A stretch of DNA of 64,000 nt, from contig OX424567.1 in the NCBI GenBank assembly GCA_949152475.1, positions 22,221,402 to 22,285,401 on the forward strand. Reading direction: 5' to 3'. Of this stretch, positions 1 to 12,900 are shown in pieces; position 1 is the stretch's first letter, and each line of letters begins with the position of its first letter. The translations under genes and the position numbers were made by a program. The stretch comes from Terebella lapidaria (Eukaryota > Annelida > Polychaeta > Terebellida > Terebellidae). Below the pieces are notes generated by a model. The model did no database searches, was not told the origin of the DNA, and worked only from the letters and a program-made list of their open reading frames with translations.

Positions 1-2165
1 TGACAGATGATATTGGTGTCAATTTTGTGATGCAACAGAAGCAGGAGGATACTAAATATTAAGTCTATTTTCGCTTCCAGTAAGTCCATTTCACATTCTA
101 TTCGTCTGGTTTTTTTTGGCAAATTACTAGTATTGCATAACTGTGTTATGTATCAACATTGTATCAAATGCACGCCAAGATGATAATATGTTTGTTAAAC
201 TGAATATATGTATGTGAGATGAAAATAAATTGAATTGAGTGATGTACAATGCATGATGAAACGATACTATCGGAAAATGTTTCGCAGGCCTACGTACGTT
301 AGGCCCTAATTTGTATTGAATGTGTTTTGCCCTTAAAGTTTCATCATGTGTGTGTGTTTTTTTGTCACTTTTTGAACGAATACAATGTCAGAAAAAATAA
401 TTGCCTAAGAGTTATTGTATTTAGTGAAATATTTCATTTGTGTGAAATGTCGAGAAATAGTTGCAGATGTGCATGCACCTGTCAATGTAAATGTGCATTT
501 AACACATTTCGTTGTGCGTTTCATTTCCAGTTCACCCACAACTAGATCTACTCCAACGGTTTCATTTCACTGGTTCACAGATTGATTCTAAACGAGCAGT
601 TGATTTAATAACAACGACGTCTACCTAATATACACTTTTGCTTGAAAGTGTGGCCTATGGGTATTTCTGTGATACCCCCTGTCCGGGTCCTTCACTTGCA
701 AGTCTGCTGCAATCCGGGTTTCGAGTATCGACCATCTTTTGTGACAAACCGGAAAGCAGACATTATTATTCAGGCGGCTTGGGTCATATTTGTTCGCGGA
801 AAATACGCAGAGAAATGGATGTTTTACCGGGTTTAGCAGGTAAATATCGATCCCCGATTAATGCCTGATCCATATAGCAACATTTACTAGCCTTATTATT
901 GCCTTGTAGACGTTATTTCTCGTGTTGTGAGAGCACAAAATCGAGCCGGTCACTGACATGAAATTCTGAATCTGATCAGGCTGGGGCCTGCCCTGTGCAC
1001 AGTCACACACAGAGACAGTACACTCTGCGACTTGCCAGTGCCATAGCCGTGTTGATGCTCACCCATACTCAGGTGACAACGCCTTATGCTGCGTTCTATT
1101 CACACTGTGCAAATAGTGTGCACAGGTTTCCGCGGAATATTTGTGACAAAATTAGAACTTACCATTTGAACGACTTCGCTGTGGCAGTGAGCGTAATTCA
1201 GGCACTTCTATCACATGCACAAATAGCAAAATACATGGGGATACACAATGAAATGTTCTCTTGAATCGCCTTTACTGAGTTGCGCATGCGCAGTCAAGGT
1301 TTACAAGCGTTGCAACTGATTTAAACCACACCAACGAATGTGTGTTTCCTCATTTGTGTGACCTGCGCATGCGCAGTCGAGTTGCATCTGCGTGCACGAG
1401 ACATGGTTTGTTTGCGCAATTAACATGCGCATCGGACCTATGGGAACAGGGTAAAATATAATTTATGCGCAGTAAATCTAGGCCGGGTCAGGAGGTAAAA
1501 ACACACACGTTGATGTTTGAATCGTGAAAATCCGTTCGATACAACTGGAGTTATGACCTCGAAAGTAATTTCCAAGATGGCTGGACATCCCTAGAAGCTA
1601 TTCAGCTTCGTTTGCATTGGTGTCAATCGAAAGTCTTCTGAATTTTGTTGGGGTAACGGTGATTTTTTCTCCGGTGTATCACACCTTCAGCTTTGTTTTG
1701 GTATAGTGCTTACCCGGTTCCGGATAGAACTGTGGAGGGCCGCGTCATGTTTTCAGTTGGCAAGTGACATCTCGTATATGAATGAAGGAAAAATGGTTAT
1801 TATTTACAGTATTTTCCTTTTTATTTTGATATTATGCTTTAAAATTCATACCTTCATGCATCTTGGACCAAATTACAAGTAATAATTTTAATGTATGGAT
1901 GAAATATGCATGTTTTTCATATGACAATTGACCTCATGTAATATGACAATCTCGTGAATTTTATCCAAATCTCGCGCGGTTTGCTCATTCAATGGGAGGC
2001 AATGCACAACGTTTCATTGTGGGATATAATATCGGGGGATTTTATTTGCCATCAAATGGAAATTTTGCAATGTTTAGGACCTAAGCCTAAATCTAACATA
2101 TAAAGTAACAATAAACATAAACTAACAGTAGTGAAACACATAGAATAGAAACACCTCACACAACA
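1..2165. other. Non-coding, no gene recognised
   Basis: No reading frame here looks like a protein exon; all are short and of low complexity. The notable content is the pair of GCGCATGCGCA palindromes near 1.3 kb, listed separately. The window opens inside AT-rich DNA, so a gene extending in from the left cannot be excluded. Confidence 0.5.
1281..1375. promoter_or_regulatory. Pair of NRF1-like palindromes
   Basis: TGCGCATGCGCA occurs perfectly at 1281-1292 and again at 1364-1375, and further GCGCA words follow to about 1465. This is the known NRF1 recognition palindrome, usually found in CpG-type promoters. No first exon is visible next to it, so it may mark an unseen promoter, an enhancer, or a fragment of a mobile element: a similar word occurs at 12500-12511 inside a hAT-type MITE. 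Confidence 0.4.
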
Positions 2166-2576
2166 GTCGGGCACATTACAAATTTCGTAATTGCTATGAA
2201 GTACCAAAATAGGAATTTTTTATGAATTACACAAAAATGAAATTGCAAAAATGAATCTCAATTTTGCATTTTTATGAATCACCGCAGCAGGCATCTGCAC
2301 AATAAAGTTGAACTGAAGTTATCATATGGGCCACAATGGAAACAAGTGATTTTTCGCTTTCTTGTGTTACCCTGTGTATTTTATAGTATCGTTTACATTT
2401 TGTATTTATACACTTGTAATTTTACATGGAATATGCAAATAAACTCAATCAAAAAAAAAAAATAGGTAATTGCTAAATTACCTTTATGTTGATTCATTTT
2501 TGCGATTTCGTTGAATTTCTTTCTGCAATTTCGGTAATTCATAGCAATTACCAAATTTGTAATGTGCCCGATTGCA
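2166..2576. mobile_element. MITE with long inverted ends and an internal poly-A insertion
   Basis: The left end (about 2166-2255, beginning CGGGCACATTACAAATTT) is repeated in inverted orientation at about 2487-2576, with scattered mismatches. Between the arms, about 2274-2462 ends in GCAAATAAACTCAATC followed by a run of A. That looks like the 3' tail of a retroposed sequence inserted into the MITE, or captured by it. No transposase is present. A clean target duplication was not identified. Confidence 0.65.
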
Positions 2577-3413
2577 CAATGAAACATTTCCTATCCTTAC
2601 CATTGAATGATAAAACTTCCCCCTGGGTGTCTCAACAGCACCGCGGAATGCAATTAGTACTTCTTGTGCAATGGGGTTCCTGTTTGCCACCAGGATCGCC
2701 ACCATGTAATTCGGGTATAGATAAATCATAGAAACAGTCTACTGTTCCAAAGACATACAGAAACGTCATAATGGTAAATTAAATTTTGTCATGTTTGTTT
2801 TTGCATAATGCAGACAATGGACATGATGTTTTTTGTACCTCTTGGGCATATAGACTGTTTTAGAGCCCCAAAAGCACATGGCATCAGCAGGTACCCCATT
2901 AGTACCATATGCAATTATTATTGCCAAAGCGAAAAACCAAGAAAACCACTCCAGGGATCAATAAAAATTGTCACCTCCAACATGTTCAAAGACAAAAATT
3001 TCATAACATCTATAAGGATACGACACTTTGGAAGGAAGCTGGTGTCCTTAAGTTTCATCGTGCTAACAATGTGCTTCTTTTGTTTCACGAAGACATGGTC
3101 TCGTATATAGATTTTATGTAAAAAAAATTACAAAAGACTGAAAAGATTAGAGACTTGACCTTTTTAAATAAAGTTAAATAAAAAATATTCTTTATTTTTT
3201 TTCCCATCATTTTTGGCCTGATTTAGTTGAAAATTTATCCATTAATGAGTGTCACATTTTTATGTATATATATCTTTGCTCAACAACACCCAATTGATGG
3301 CAATTCTTGTGTGTTTTGCCAATGGCAGAATGTTTTGAACTCGTACGGGTACCCACTAGTGCACAGTAGCGGGTATAAAATATATATAACAATTAGATGC
3401 TTATTATTGCATT

Positions 3414-3529
3414 CAGGGCTAGAATTTCGGCGAGAATCGATTCTCGCAAAATGGCCCTTGATTCTCGCAAAATATAATGGAATATATGAGAACAGAATTC
3501 TGGCAAAATTTTACGAAATTCTGGCCCTG
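3414..3529. mobile_element. Short MITE with GCATT target duplication
   Basis: The element starts CAGGGCTAGAATTTCG and ends with the inverted counterpart CGAAATTCTGGCCCTG. It is flanked on both sides by GCATT (3409-3413 and 3530-3534), consistent with a 5-bp target duplication. A diverged relative lies at about 11709-11847 in ADAR2 intron 2. Confidence 0.7.
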
Positions 3530-4277
3530 GCATTTATGGGAATTGGCCTTGTACATGGAAATAGACGTACATGTAGAGACACTGTGCAGCTATGCGTTCA
3601 CATGTAACCGAGCTCAGAGACATCTAATGACTTCACTAGATATTTATCGGTGGCCCGACTGTTGAAACTGAAGTGTTCCATAGAACATTTCTTTCATGTC
3701 AAATGACAGCATATCCTCCGAATTCATCTCCATTGCTAGCATGCTGCCATTGCTGTGTGTATGCAAATGATCTACAAATGGCTAGATCCTCTATTTGCAA
3801 TTTAATAAGACTGATTACACACATACGATAGAATTTAGTTTACGGTACATGTGAAAATTCGATCAAATTTGATTTGATCATTTTGATGTGAACAGTGAAC
3901 ACCCATTGCTTTTCTGAAAGGTCAAATGAATCATAAGCTACGATTTAACATGTTTACCTTGCATATTATTATGTTACATCTTGTTTTCCGGATATAATAG
4001 TAATTTGAATTTTAAAAAGGGTGTAATATATGTATTATTATGCAAGTGCATTTAATTTGCAAGTAATCAGTACTTCTTCAGAACCAAAATGCCACTGAGT
4101 AAGCTGCTAATGGCGAAACAACTACTTCTATCTTGTTCATCAGTGGAACCACTCCCTGATAATCTCTGACAGAAGTATATGCAATACTAGTTGGTAGTTA
4201 CCATGGTTACATGTAAATGTTCCTTGAAAAATCATGGTGATACCTCTCACCATCCTTTGGGATTCTTATCCTAAATA

Positions 4278-4845
4278 CAGTGCCATCCATTAATTTGGAG
4301 CCACTTTAGTGAGGTCTTGATTACCACGATTTGGTACTGCAGTCACACGATTATGAGTGTATATTCTCAATAAACCCAATGACAAAACTTACAGGCTACA
4401 TTTGGGTTACAATAAGAGTGATAGCCGTAACGATTTGACTGGATCTTCCACTTGTTCTGGATCTTATATCACATGATCTCGGGGGAACATACATTCGTTG
4501 AATCCCTTCTTTTGGGAATACATTCATTTTCAAAACATTTACTGCTCAGAATCTCTCAAAGTGGATGAGGATATTGAATAAAAATCATTCATGAAAAGAA
4601 TTTGAAGTCCGTGCTCGCCCACAGATCAGGAATAAAAGTCCTAGATCCAGATGCGCAAATCCGGATCACCTGTATGGTCATATGGCCCTTCAGAAATTAT
4701 ATCATGTAACCAATTGGTAGTCCAGGATCTCAGAATGTTAACAAAATAAGAAACAAGTGTATTATACATCAATATCCCATTGGCTGCACAACAGTTCGAA
4801 ATATATCACTACTTTTTGGTGGCTCCGAATTAATGGATGGCACTG
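4278..4845. mobile_element. TA-flanked MITE (Tc1/mariner-type ends)
   Basis: The terminal inverted repeats read CAGTGCCATCCATTAATTT at the left and match in inverted form at the right through GGAGCCAC, with one mismatch. TA flanks both ends (4276-4277 and 4846-4847), as for Tc1/mariner insertions. The 568-bp interior has no transposase frame, so it is non-autonomous. Confidence 0.8.
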
Positions 4846-4951
4846 TATATTAACTTTGTAACTGAATGCTTCATCCCAGAGAGAATTTCATGTCCTCTTT
4901 CGGATACTTCATGTACCTAGATCTATTGTTATGCGATGAAACTGTGATATA

Positions 4952-5125
4952 CTGTAAAACGACTAATTTTGGTGGACGATTTATTTGGCGGATTTGGTGG
5001 TATGGGAAAAACCGCCAAATTGAATCGTCCGCCAAATTAACTATATACTAGTATGTTAAGATATATGTTTGGTTCTGAAACCACCAAATTAAATTTAATA
5101 GCTGTCAAAATTAGTCGTTTGACAG
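4952..5125. mobile_element. Small TA-flanked MITE
   Basis: A 174-bp element with inverted ends CTGTAAAACGACTAATTTT and AAAATTAGTCGTTTGACAG, flanked by TA at 4950-4951 and 5126-5127. The interior contains further self-complementary words built on CCGCCAAATT, so a transcript would fold on itself. There is no coding content. Confidence 0.75.
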
Positions 5126-5799
5126 TAGTGAAAGATCTCCGTCTGTAATACTTATAATTATCCTGCTTCAAGCCAAAGATCCCAAGATAGCGAGCAGTGT
5201 CCAATTCCATTATGCCAGACATTACGTTGTGTTATATCTCTCTGTGAACATGGCCAGGTTTCCCCTGTCCGTTGCTACAGCTGCTTGTGACAGAGTGACA
5301 GATCGGAACAATTTGTAAATGCCAGCCTCTGCAATCTGAATTATGTAGCCCAGTACATGTATACTCAACCACTGGACTATATTTGCATGATTACACTGTG
5401 TGTTTGTTATATCCAACTCACATGTTTTCTTAGTTATTTGGGGGATATTTGTTCTTTCCTTGAAACTCAGAAATGTCATGTGAGTTTTCACCTTTCAACT
5501 ATATACACATTCATATTACCACTTGTAGTCGCCCACAATTCCTTCGCTGTTGTACATGTATCATGTGTATAAAACTAGCATTATTTTGGAGTAATATTAC
5601 ATGTCACAGTCTCTCGGTGTTTCTGTTGCCATGGCTACTGTTACTTTGTTTTGCCAGTTGTATATGTTTATTATATGTACATACCTTTGTTTTCTGGTAA
5701 ATTTTTTTTAAAATTGCATTTGAGTTGTCAAGGTTACAGCCATATCATTGGACACTTTTTATACGGTTTCCATGGACACAAGTTGACAGTGGTATCACT

Positions 5800-6400
5800 T
5801 GCCCAATACATGTCGTATATCTTGCCATAATTGAGATCTGACTAATATTACTGTCTTCCCCGACTGACCCAAGGCCCGAGGCAGTTTGTCGATCAGATTA
5901 TTCGGCTCAGGAGTAACATGAACAAGGCCATCGCCGATTGGGCAGTAAGTTGACCGCCACTTTGCCGGATATCCTCGCTCGATCGCTGAGGTCGTGGACG
6001 CCACTTATCGGGGCCTCGGGGTGACGTTCGGTGTCAGGTTTTGGGTGTCGAAAGCCGCGAGTCGTTCCATTCCCAATTGATCCCTCGAGTTTGATTTTTT
6101 CACCGCGATGGCCCCCAGCCGCCAGACCACTAGGGACAGATTTTCCATGCTGGAAATAGAATCAATACTGTTAGCCGCCGGGCATGGGCTCTGCAAAGAC
6201 CCCCGACCGCCTCCCCCGGTACGAGGCGGGACCCATCGGGCTTACGAGACTTGACGTCCTTGAGATAGACTACCCCATCACCGAGGATACGTGAGCGTTG
6301 TCGGGAACAATGCCACGTCTGTCCCCGCCGAGGTGGATTGCGTCTGGCATTCGAACCTGACCCATCAACGACATTCACTGCGTGTTTGTGTCATCAGCAG
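5800..6400. other. Unique GC-balanced island, possible regulatory element
   Basis: This block stands out from its AT-rich, repeat-like flanks by balanced composition and lack of recognisable repeats. One plus-strand frame (about 5866-5944) reads QFVDQIIRLRSNMNKAIADW before a GTAAGT donor-like site, but there is no convincing partner exon. It could be a conserved non-coding element upstream of ADAR2 or an isolated exon. I cannot tell which. Confidence 0.3.
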
Positions 6401-6799
6401 TTCTTTTGGGGGATTTAGACACAGTTACATTGTAGAAACATTTAGAGTAGTTGAACTTGACCACATGAGCATTGTTATAGTACCAGTAGTACTTTTGGAA
6501 ATATATATACATTTAAGATATACCATATATACATTCACCTGTTCGTATACTCTATGATACTCTAGTAACCATGGACAACACTATTATACCATGGTTAATC
6601 TTTGTGGTAATTATGGTATCTTGGTGATTATAGATGGATTTCTGACAAATTGCACCTTGATATATGCATACACATTTAATCTGTGACAGTTATAAAATAG
6701 GGGCATGCTCTGTCAATATCGATATCAGAGGACATTCGCAAAATGCAATAAACCCGAAATCATGAAGATGAAACATGATGAGATAAAATTGAGTTGTGC

Positions 6800-8800
6800 A
6801 TGGTGATGAAGGGGAGAGGTTTTCCCCTTCCCACTCATCAATGTCAGATCTACTCTGTGATGTCCCCCGCCTCTCCCCGGCTCGCCCTCCAAACCCATTC
6901 ACCTCACAACCTTCAAGCCGCCTTTGTAACGCTGAGGACAGCTCTCAAATGTCCCCAGAGTAATCTTCATAAAAACCTTGCCGCTGCTCCCCAGCCACTC
7001 ATCAGCAAATTTTATTGTGTTGCCATGGAAATAGCACAACAGCAATAGACTCAAGTTAACGTGATTATTGCGCGGCCTTTTCCCGGCACCCATGCGGGCC
7101 GGTGTTTAGTATAACTTAACGATCTGATGGCGGTCTAATGCCGGCTCGATCGTCCAGTGCTAATCAGATTGGACAGAGAGGAGGAGCCCACAGGAAGTTT
7201 TCGGGAGACGGGACGGGACGGCCCGTGGTGCTTTACAGAGTCTATATGGACTAGCCCCCTCCACCCCCCCCCCCCCCCCCCTACCTCTCATCTTGGGCCT
7301 CAACCCCACTCCCATGCAGCCAGTGGCTGTCGCCGTAGTGACGACGAGTATCATGAGTCTAGGACCAGTGGTGGCAGGATTTGATTCACGACGTTCTCGC
7401 CAGCACGTGGCAGTCGCAGGGAAGGAGCCGCAAGTTGCGAGATTACATGATTGGTACACAACGGAGTCATACAACACTGACAGTCGGATACCTCATGGCC
7501 GTAAATAGTTGCTATTGAGTCGGTCGGACAGCGGCTCTGTCGGAAAGTTTTTGGTATGTAGCGACACATGAAAGGATTACGCACGCTGTGACAAAAAACA
7601 CTGTGATTACTTTATGGCGTCAAGAATAGCTTGTGATGTGTGTGTTGGTTAGAAGCATGACGTTGATCACCTATTTGTGTGAATACAGATATGGAATGCA
7701 AAAATGGAGAAGTCTCGAAATATCTTCTGTGTTTCTTGAAACATTTTCTGAAAGTTATTGGGAGTCAGATACTTTAGTACCTACAATGTAGGTTACTAGT
7801 ATCAGCTATAAACATTGTTACTCATGGTAAGGATGAAATCCAACATCCCTTTTAAAATTGTGACATTTTTGTTTCCCATACTGAAACTGACATAAGGTAC
7901 ACATATGTATGTAACAGGTACAATTGGCTCAGCAAATAGAGATATCATCATTCTAGACCATCTTCGTAATGGTGAATAAAACATGTATTTTGTTTTTCTG
8001 TGTCTCACCTGTCTCTAGATGAGACTCGAGTGGCAGCACAAGATACTTTTAGAAAAGCCTTCAATCATGATTATAAACAACTCTGATTTGCGCACACGGG
8101 TGACAGGAGTTATGTTACTTCTTGTCAGGGAAGGACTCTGCAAACATGATAAGGACGACATGGCCTGAATTGTGCCAGTGGCCGCGATATTTTCCAATGA
8201 ATTATTGTGTAAATCCATTTGGAGAACAGTTGGAAACCATGGCTTTGATTGGGACATGTGGGTGTTTGTCTTGTAAATTTGCATAACAGTTTTGTTCATT
8301 AGTTTAAAAGTAGCAAGTGGGGGCCCTCGGCGCTACAATTGAATGCCTCAGCACGTGGCACGTCCATACAACTTTGATGTCGCGAAGGTTTCCACGTAGC
8401 GGAAACTCAAATGCAGCCGGCAGTGAGCGTTTTTTTCCTCCACACACCAAAATCACCGCAAATAATTATATCGCATCCCCGGCGCAGGGAGACCCCGGAC
8501 AGAAAAAACAATCATCAAAATTCAACGGACATCCCACAACTGAAAGCCGCGTCTTTGTCGAGCGGATGTGAAATCCGGCTTGCGTCATGGGCCGTCGCGT
8601 GACGGACGTAACAATGAGCAGTGAACACGGGCTTTAGCCGAGGTCCACCGCTCAACATCACAGGGCTAAAACAGGGGCAAACAGGAAAGAAAGTGGGGGA
8701 AAAACAGGCGATGGGAAAAACCTGGTGGGGTTGGAACTGAGGGGGGATGGGGGAGGGGGTGTCAGGATGTAGTAGTAATTCTTATTGTTAGCTGCGTCAG
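6800..8800. other. Upstream region with unique islands and a poly-C tract
   Basis: Blocks at about 6860-7520 and 8300-8760 are GC-balanced and non-repetitive, with a run of about 19 C at 7264-7282. No reading frame on either strand looks like an exon family I know. They may be distal regulatory DNA of the ADAR2 locus. Confidence 0.3.
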
Positions 8801-9603
8801 ATTTCTGCCTCACCTGCCAAAGGCTACAGCCTGGATCTCGGGTTACACACTGTGATGTTCGCCTTTAATGAAACAAGGAATACATCACTTCTGTCTACTA
8901 CTAGTAGTACTGTAGTCCCTGATTCTACCGGTGTTCTGCTCATGTAACCATGCGCAATCAGGCATCTTCATCTGCAGTTCTCTTCAAGCCAGTGGAATAC
9001 TGAATGTTAGTGTAGCCAGCAGAGCTGCTCATCAAGGCAAAGTGAGTTAATTAGCATGGTTATCTTGATTCCGAGCAGAGGGAATTAACTGCTAGAGACG
9101 CAAACATGACAAAAGGGTGGCAGACTGCGCATGTAATAACATGCTGTACTAACTTGGTGTTTCTTTGGTAAACATGGATGCATGGTAAAGAGATTTGCAG
9201 GTTGCCATGGTAATGATGGCAAGTGGGTGTTGTAGTAAAGGGAGATGTTATATGTGTGCAGAATGGTGTAAAATTAACATGATTGGATAATAAATATTTA
9301 TTTGTGGATTTCAAGTTCACGGTGATGTGCATGTACTTGAGTTATGTTTGAAACATGATACTTATTTCTCTTCTTTCTGTTCAAGACCATGAAACCTTTA
9401 ACCCAAAACTTTCTTCAATCCATTTGTGGCTTACATGTAGATTGTATTTTCTGTGGATCTTTTGTGCTGTTCTTGAACATGTATATCATTGTGTTTGAAT
9501 GGGACAAGGCGTCTTGATCATGGGCCTTGTTCTGCTACTTTCTCTGCACCATTGGACATCCATTTACAAGTCTTCAAGATAAGCAAGCTTTCCAGAAAAG
9601 CAC

Positions 9604-9935
9604 TTGAATCTTCCCCCCCCCCCCCCCCCCTCGTCTAAGAATGGTTTTTACACCTACCCACTTCCCCGCCGCCCTCTCATACAGCCCCTCCCCCCCTCCC
9701 TCCCCCATCATTTCCTAAGCAGTGCCAGACATAGACTCAGTTCCCGTGTGGCGCGGTGTCGAAGAGCGATAGCGGAGATACACTGCCTCTGTGCTGACGA
9801 TCCATCATCTGCTGTCACATTACATACACAGGACAACACGCGCCTCGGTCCAGGCCACCCAGAGTCAGCGTTTTTTGTGTCAGAACGGGCAGTGGACGGA
9901 CGGACGGACAGCTGTAGGATTACACGGTGTCCAAG
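9604..9935 (+). promoter_or_regulatory. Probable ADAR2 promoter and 5' UTR
   Basis: The GC-rich stretch directly upstream of the ADAR2 initiation codon begins with a poly-C tract (9613-9630). Immediately before the start codon it contains an in-frame stop (TAG at 9915), which fixes the ATG at 9936 as the first one available in that frame. No TATA box was identified. The transcription start itself cannot be placed from sequence. Confidence 0.5.
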
Positions 9936-9987
9936 ATGGCCACCAAGTTGAAATTGCAAGGTCTGGCGACGCAAGATTATAGACGAG
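9936..9987 (+). CDS. ADARB1: ADAR2 coding exon 1
   Basis: A short exon encoding [17 protein letters not shown] plus one base of the next codon. It ends at a GTATTT donor and joins in phase 1 to the exon at 11334 to form Asp18. The ATG has a good context (CAAGATGG) and is preceded by an in-frame TAG. The peptide has no recognisable domain; placement rests on the open frame, donor and matching phase. Confidence 0.75.
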
Positions 9988-12900
9988 GTATTTTCAGGGT
10001 GACATCTGGCTAATGCCGTGTTGTCGTGAGATTATGGCGTGTTTGGCTCCAGGCAATGACGGTGTCACTTGGTTCGGTGACGACGAGGAGTAGGCAGGAA
10101 ACCCGGGAAATTGGATGTGTTGGAGACTAGCGGGGACGGCCGTGTTTGTACAGGCTAGCGACTGGCTGTATTGGAGGCGGGTCAGGATTAGGTTGCGCTG
10201 GTCACATAATCTGTCTTGTGGCAAGAACGGCTGCTCACTTTCTGTCTACACAATTTCGTATTTGAGGATGAAGTTTCGCTGTAAACGGTGAAACATTGGC
10301 TGCTTACACACTGTTACAAATATGGAACTGTGTTGGAACAACTAGCATGACTATTATTATATCATATCACATAGCATATTGTTGTGGAGTATCTCGACTA
10401 CATTGTATGATTGTACACAAGCTCATGTCTTTTAATATACATGTATTGCACATAGTATGTACCATATGTCTAACCTATGTGTATCAAATGTATTAAATAT
10501 TCACATGAAATTGTAGAGCACCAAAATTCTGACTATAAATAACTGATCATATGAAAGGTCTGTGTTCCAAAAATTTGCCGACATTTCCAGTTGCGGCAGG
10601 GTTTCCCGTCACTAGTCACCACTTGGGACTTTAGCGAAAGCTGTTGAGCGACCTGCGGGATTTATTTCAGGAAAAAAACTCCCGTGTTGTAATCCAACCC
10701 CTGTCTAGAACAGTCTAAAGGGAAAAATAGCTCAAGCCGTTTCCATCAGAGTGAAAGCAAATTAGGCAATATACATGGATATTCGGGAGTTTCCAGCAAA
10801 AAGGAGGATTAGAATTCCAGCCTATTTGGTGTCTAGCCACCACAAAAATCAATCGATACCAAGTAGCAGCTGAGCTATTCACAGATTTTTTGCAATTCTT
10901 GACGAGACCCCAGAGCGAAGACAGATCTATCCGAGCACTCTCAGGGTAGCTGATAAAACTCCACCATAAAAGACAAATTGTGTGTGCGCAGACAAGTGAC
11001 AAGTGAATAGCCTTTGTGAGTACTTTCTTTTCAGGACGTCATGTAATTCATCAAGAATTGTGTTCAGTCTTCCCACCACTCAGCTATTTTGTTTGCTTGA
11101 ATCGGGCAGGAATCGCTACATCTTTGTGATTGGTTGTGTGCACACTAGACCAGTACTTTTGGGTGTCTTTATGGTTCCGGTTGAAACTGCTGTTTTGTAT
11201 AATGTTTTATTTCAAATACCAATATTTCACTTGTGTTGTAACCATTTGATCGGGCAGGTCAGATCAGGTTACTTGTCACCTAGTTATGTTGCCATGGTAA
11301 CTGATCAGTATGTTTCCTATTTGTCTGTTGCAGACGTGAAAGTGAAACAGGAAGTGAAACAGGTCAACCCTGCCCCTGACCCTACCCCACCCCAAGACGC
11401 CGCCGATCCTGGCGATCCCGAGGTCCCCGCGGAGTCCACGGATCCAGACGGCGATGTGGACATGGACCGGGGCATGAAGCGGTCCCACCCCCCGGGCGAA
11501 GCCGGAGACCTTGCCGCCAATCGCCGGCGCAAGAAGAAAAAGAAAGTGCCAGGACCACAGCTGCCGAAAAACGCTCTCATGCAATTAAATGAGATCAAAC
11601 CAGGACTGGACTTTGTCCTGCACAACCAGACGGGGCCGGTACATGCCCCAACCTTCGTGATGTCTGTGGAGGTATGTAGTTTGCTATCTGTAATATGTGA
11701 GCATAATATGGTGCTAGAATCGGTGAGAATCCAAGAATCAATTCTCGCAAAGAGTCTCGCAGATTGGCCTTTGATTCTCACAAAATATACTGGAGTATAC
11801 GGTATATGAGAACAGGATTCTCCCAGAATTTTACGGAATTTTAGCCCCGATGATAGATGTAATATGCAACCTCCTTTTGACATACCGTAATTATTCAATT
11901 AGTTCGAGCAGCTAAAAATAATTAAATTTTGAAATGTTCGAATTATTAGATTCCCGATAAAATCTCCCTAAAAGTGGAAACAAACCCAAACCCAGATTTA
12001 TCATGTACGCGAGTTGACAGATACCGTTCATCATGGTGGTTGGAACTAGAGCTTGTACTGTACAAGACAACTAGCATTTTTAGAAAACTCGAATTTATAA
12101 TCTCACATTGATACTAGATTCTCGTCATATTGCATGTGCAATCGAGTTACTCGAGTCGGAAAAACTTTGCAAACCGCCTGGCACTATGAGGTCCGCGCTT
12201 TCAATATTTCTGCTCATATTGGTAATTGCAAACTAGAGATGGCATCGTGATTTTTTTTTAAGTCGCGACGTCGGCAAGTTCAAATCGCGATCTACACATG
12301 TCGACATAACTGTGGACACTGATTATCTCGTACTCGTATTCATGGTATATAACACTACGTGAGTGCATATCTTAGTATTAAATATGATATAATGTCAATA
12401 TATGGCCTGAAAAAGCCCTGAATTTTCGATAAACTGATACAATTCTCTTGTGTTTGTTATTTTTTCCTTTCCATCATGTGGGCGGGCGAGCATGAACAGG
12501 CGCATGCGCAGTCACAATCAAATGATTTTAGGAAACCTGACGTCACGTATGGGATATTCTCACCATCCAATCACAATACGTGTTACATACGATGTCGGCA
12601 TAAGCTTATATCATGGATATTGACATCTGACATGCGTTGAATCTGACACACCGAAAATGTATGAAAATCTGGACGTCTAGCATTGAAAAGATTGATTGAA
12701 TTGTTAAAACTGACGATGCGATGTCGGGAAAATGCAGATCGCGACGTCGTCAAACTTCAAATATCACGATGCATGAATGTCGCGACATTCGATGCCATCT
12801 CTATTGCAAACACTGCCACCTGGCGAATATATTGCTGATTACTCATTTCGCCTGGTGACTTGTAAGTTTTGGCATCTGACAAATTGATTTTGCTTGTTGT

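Noticed and set aside
11317..11898. 193-codon minus-strand ORF over ADAR2 exon 2
   Set aside because: Antisense shadow; it crosses the splice donor and includes MITE sequence.
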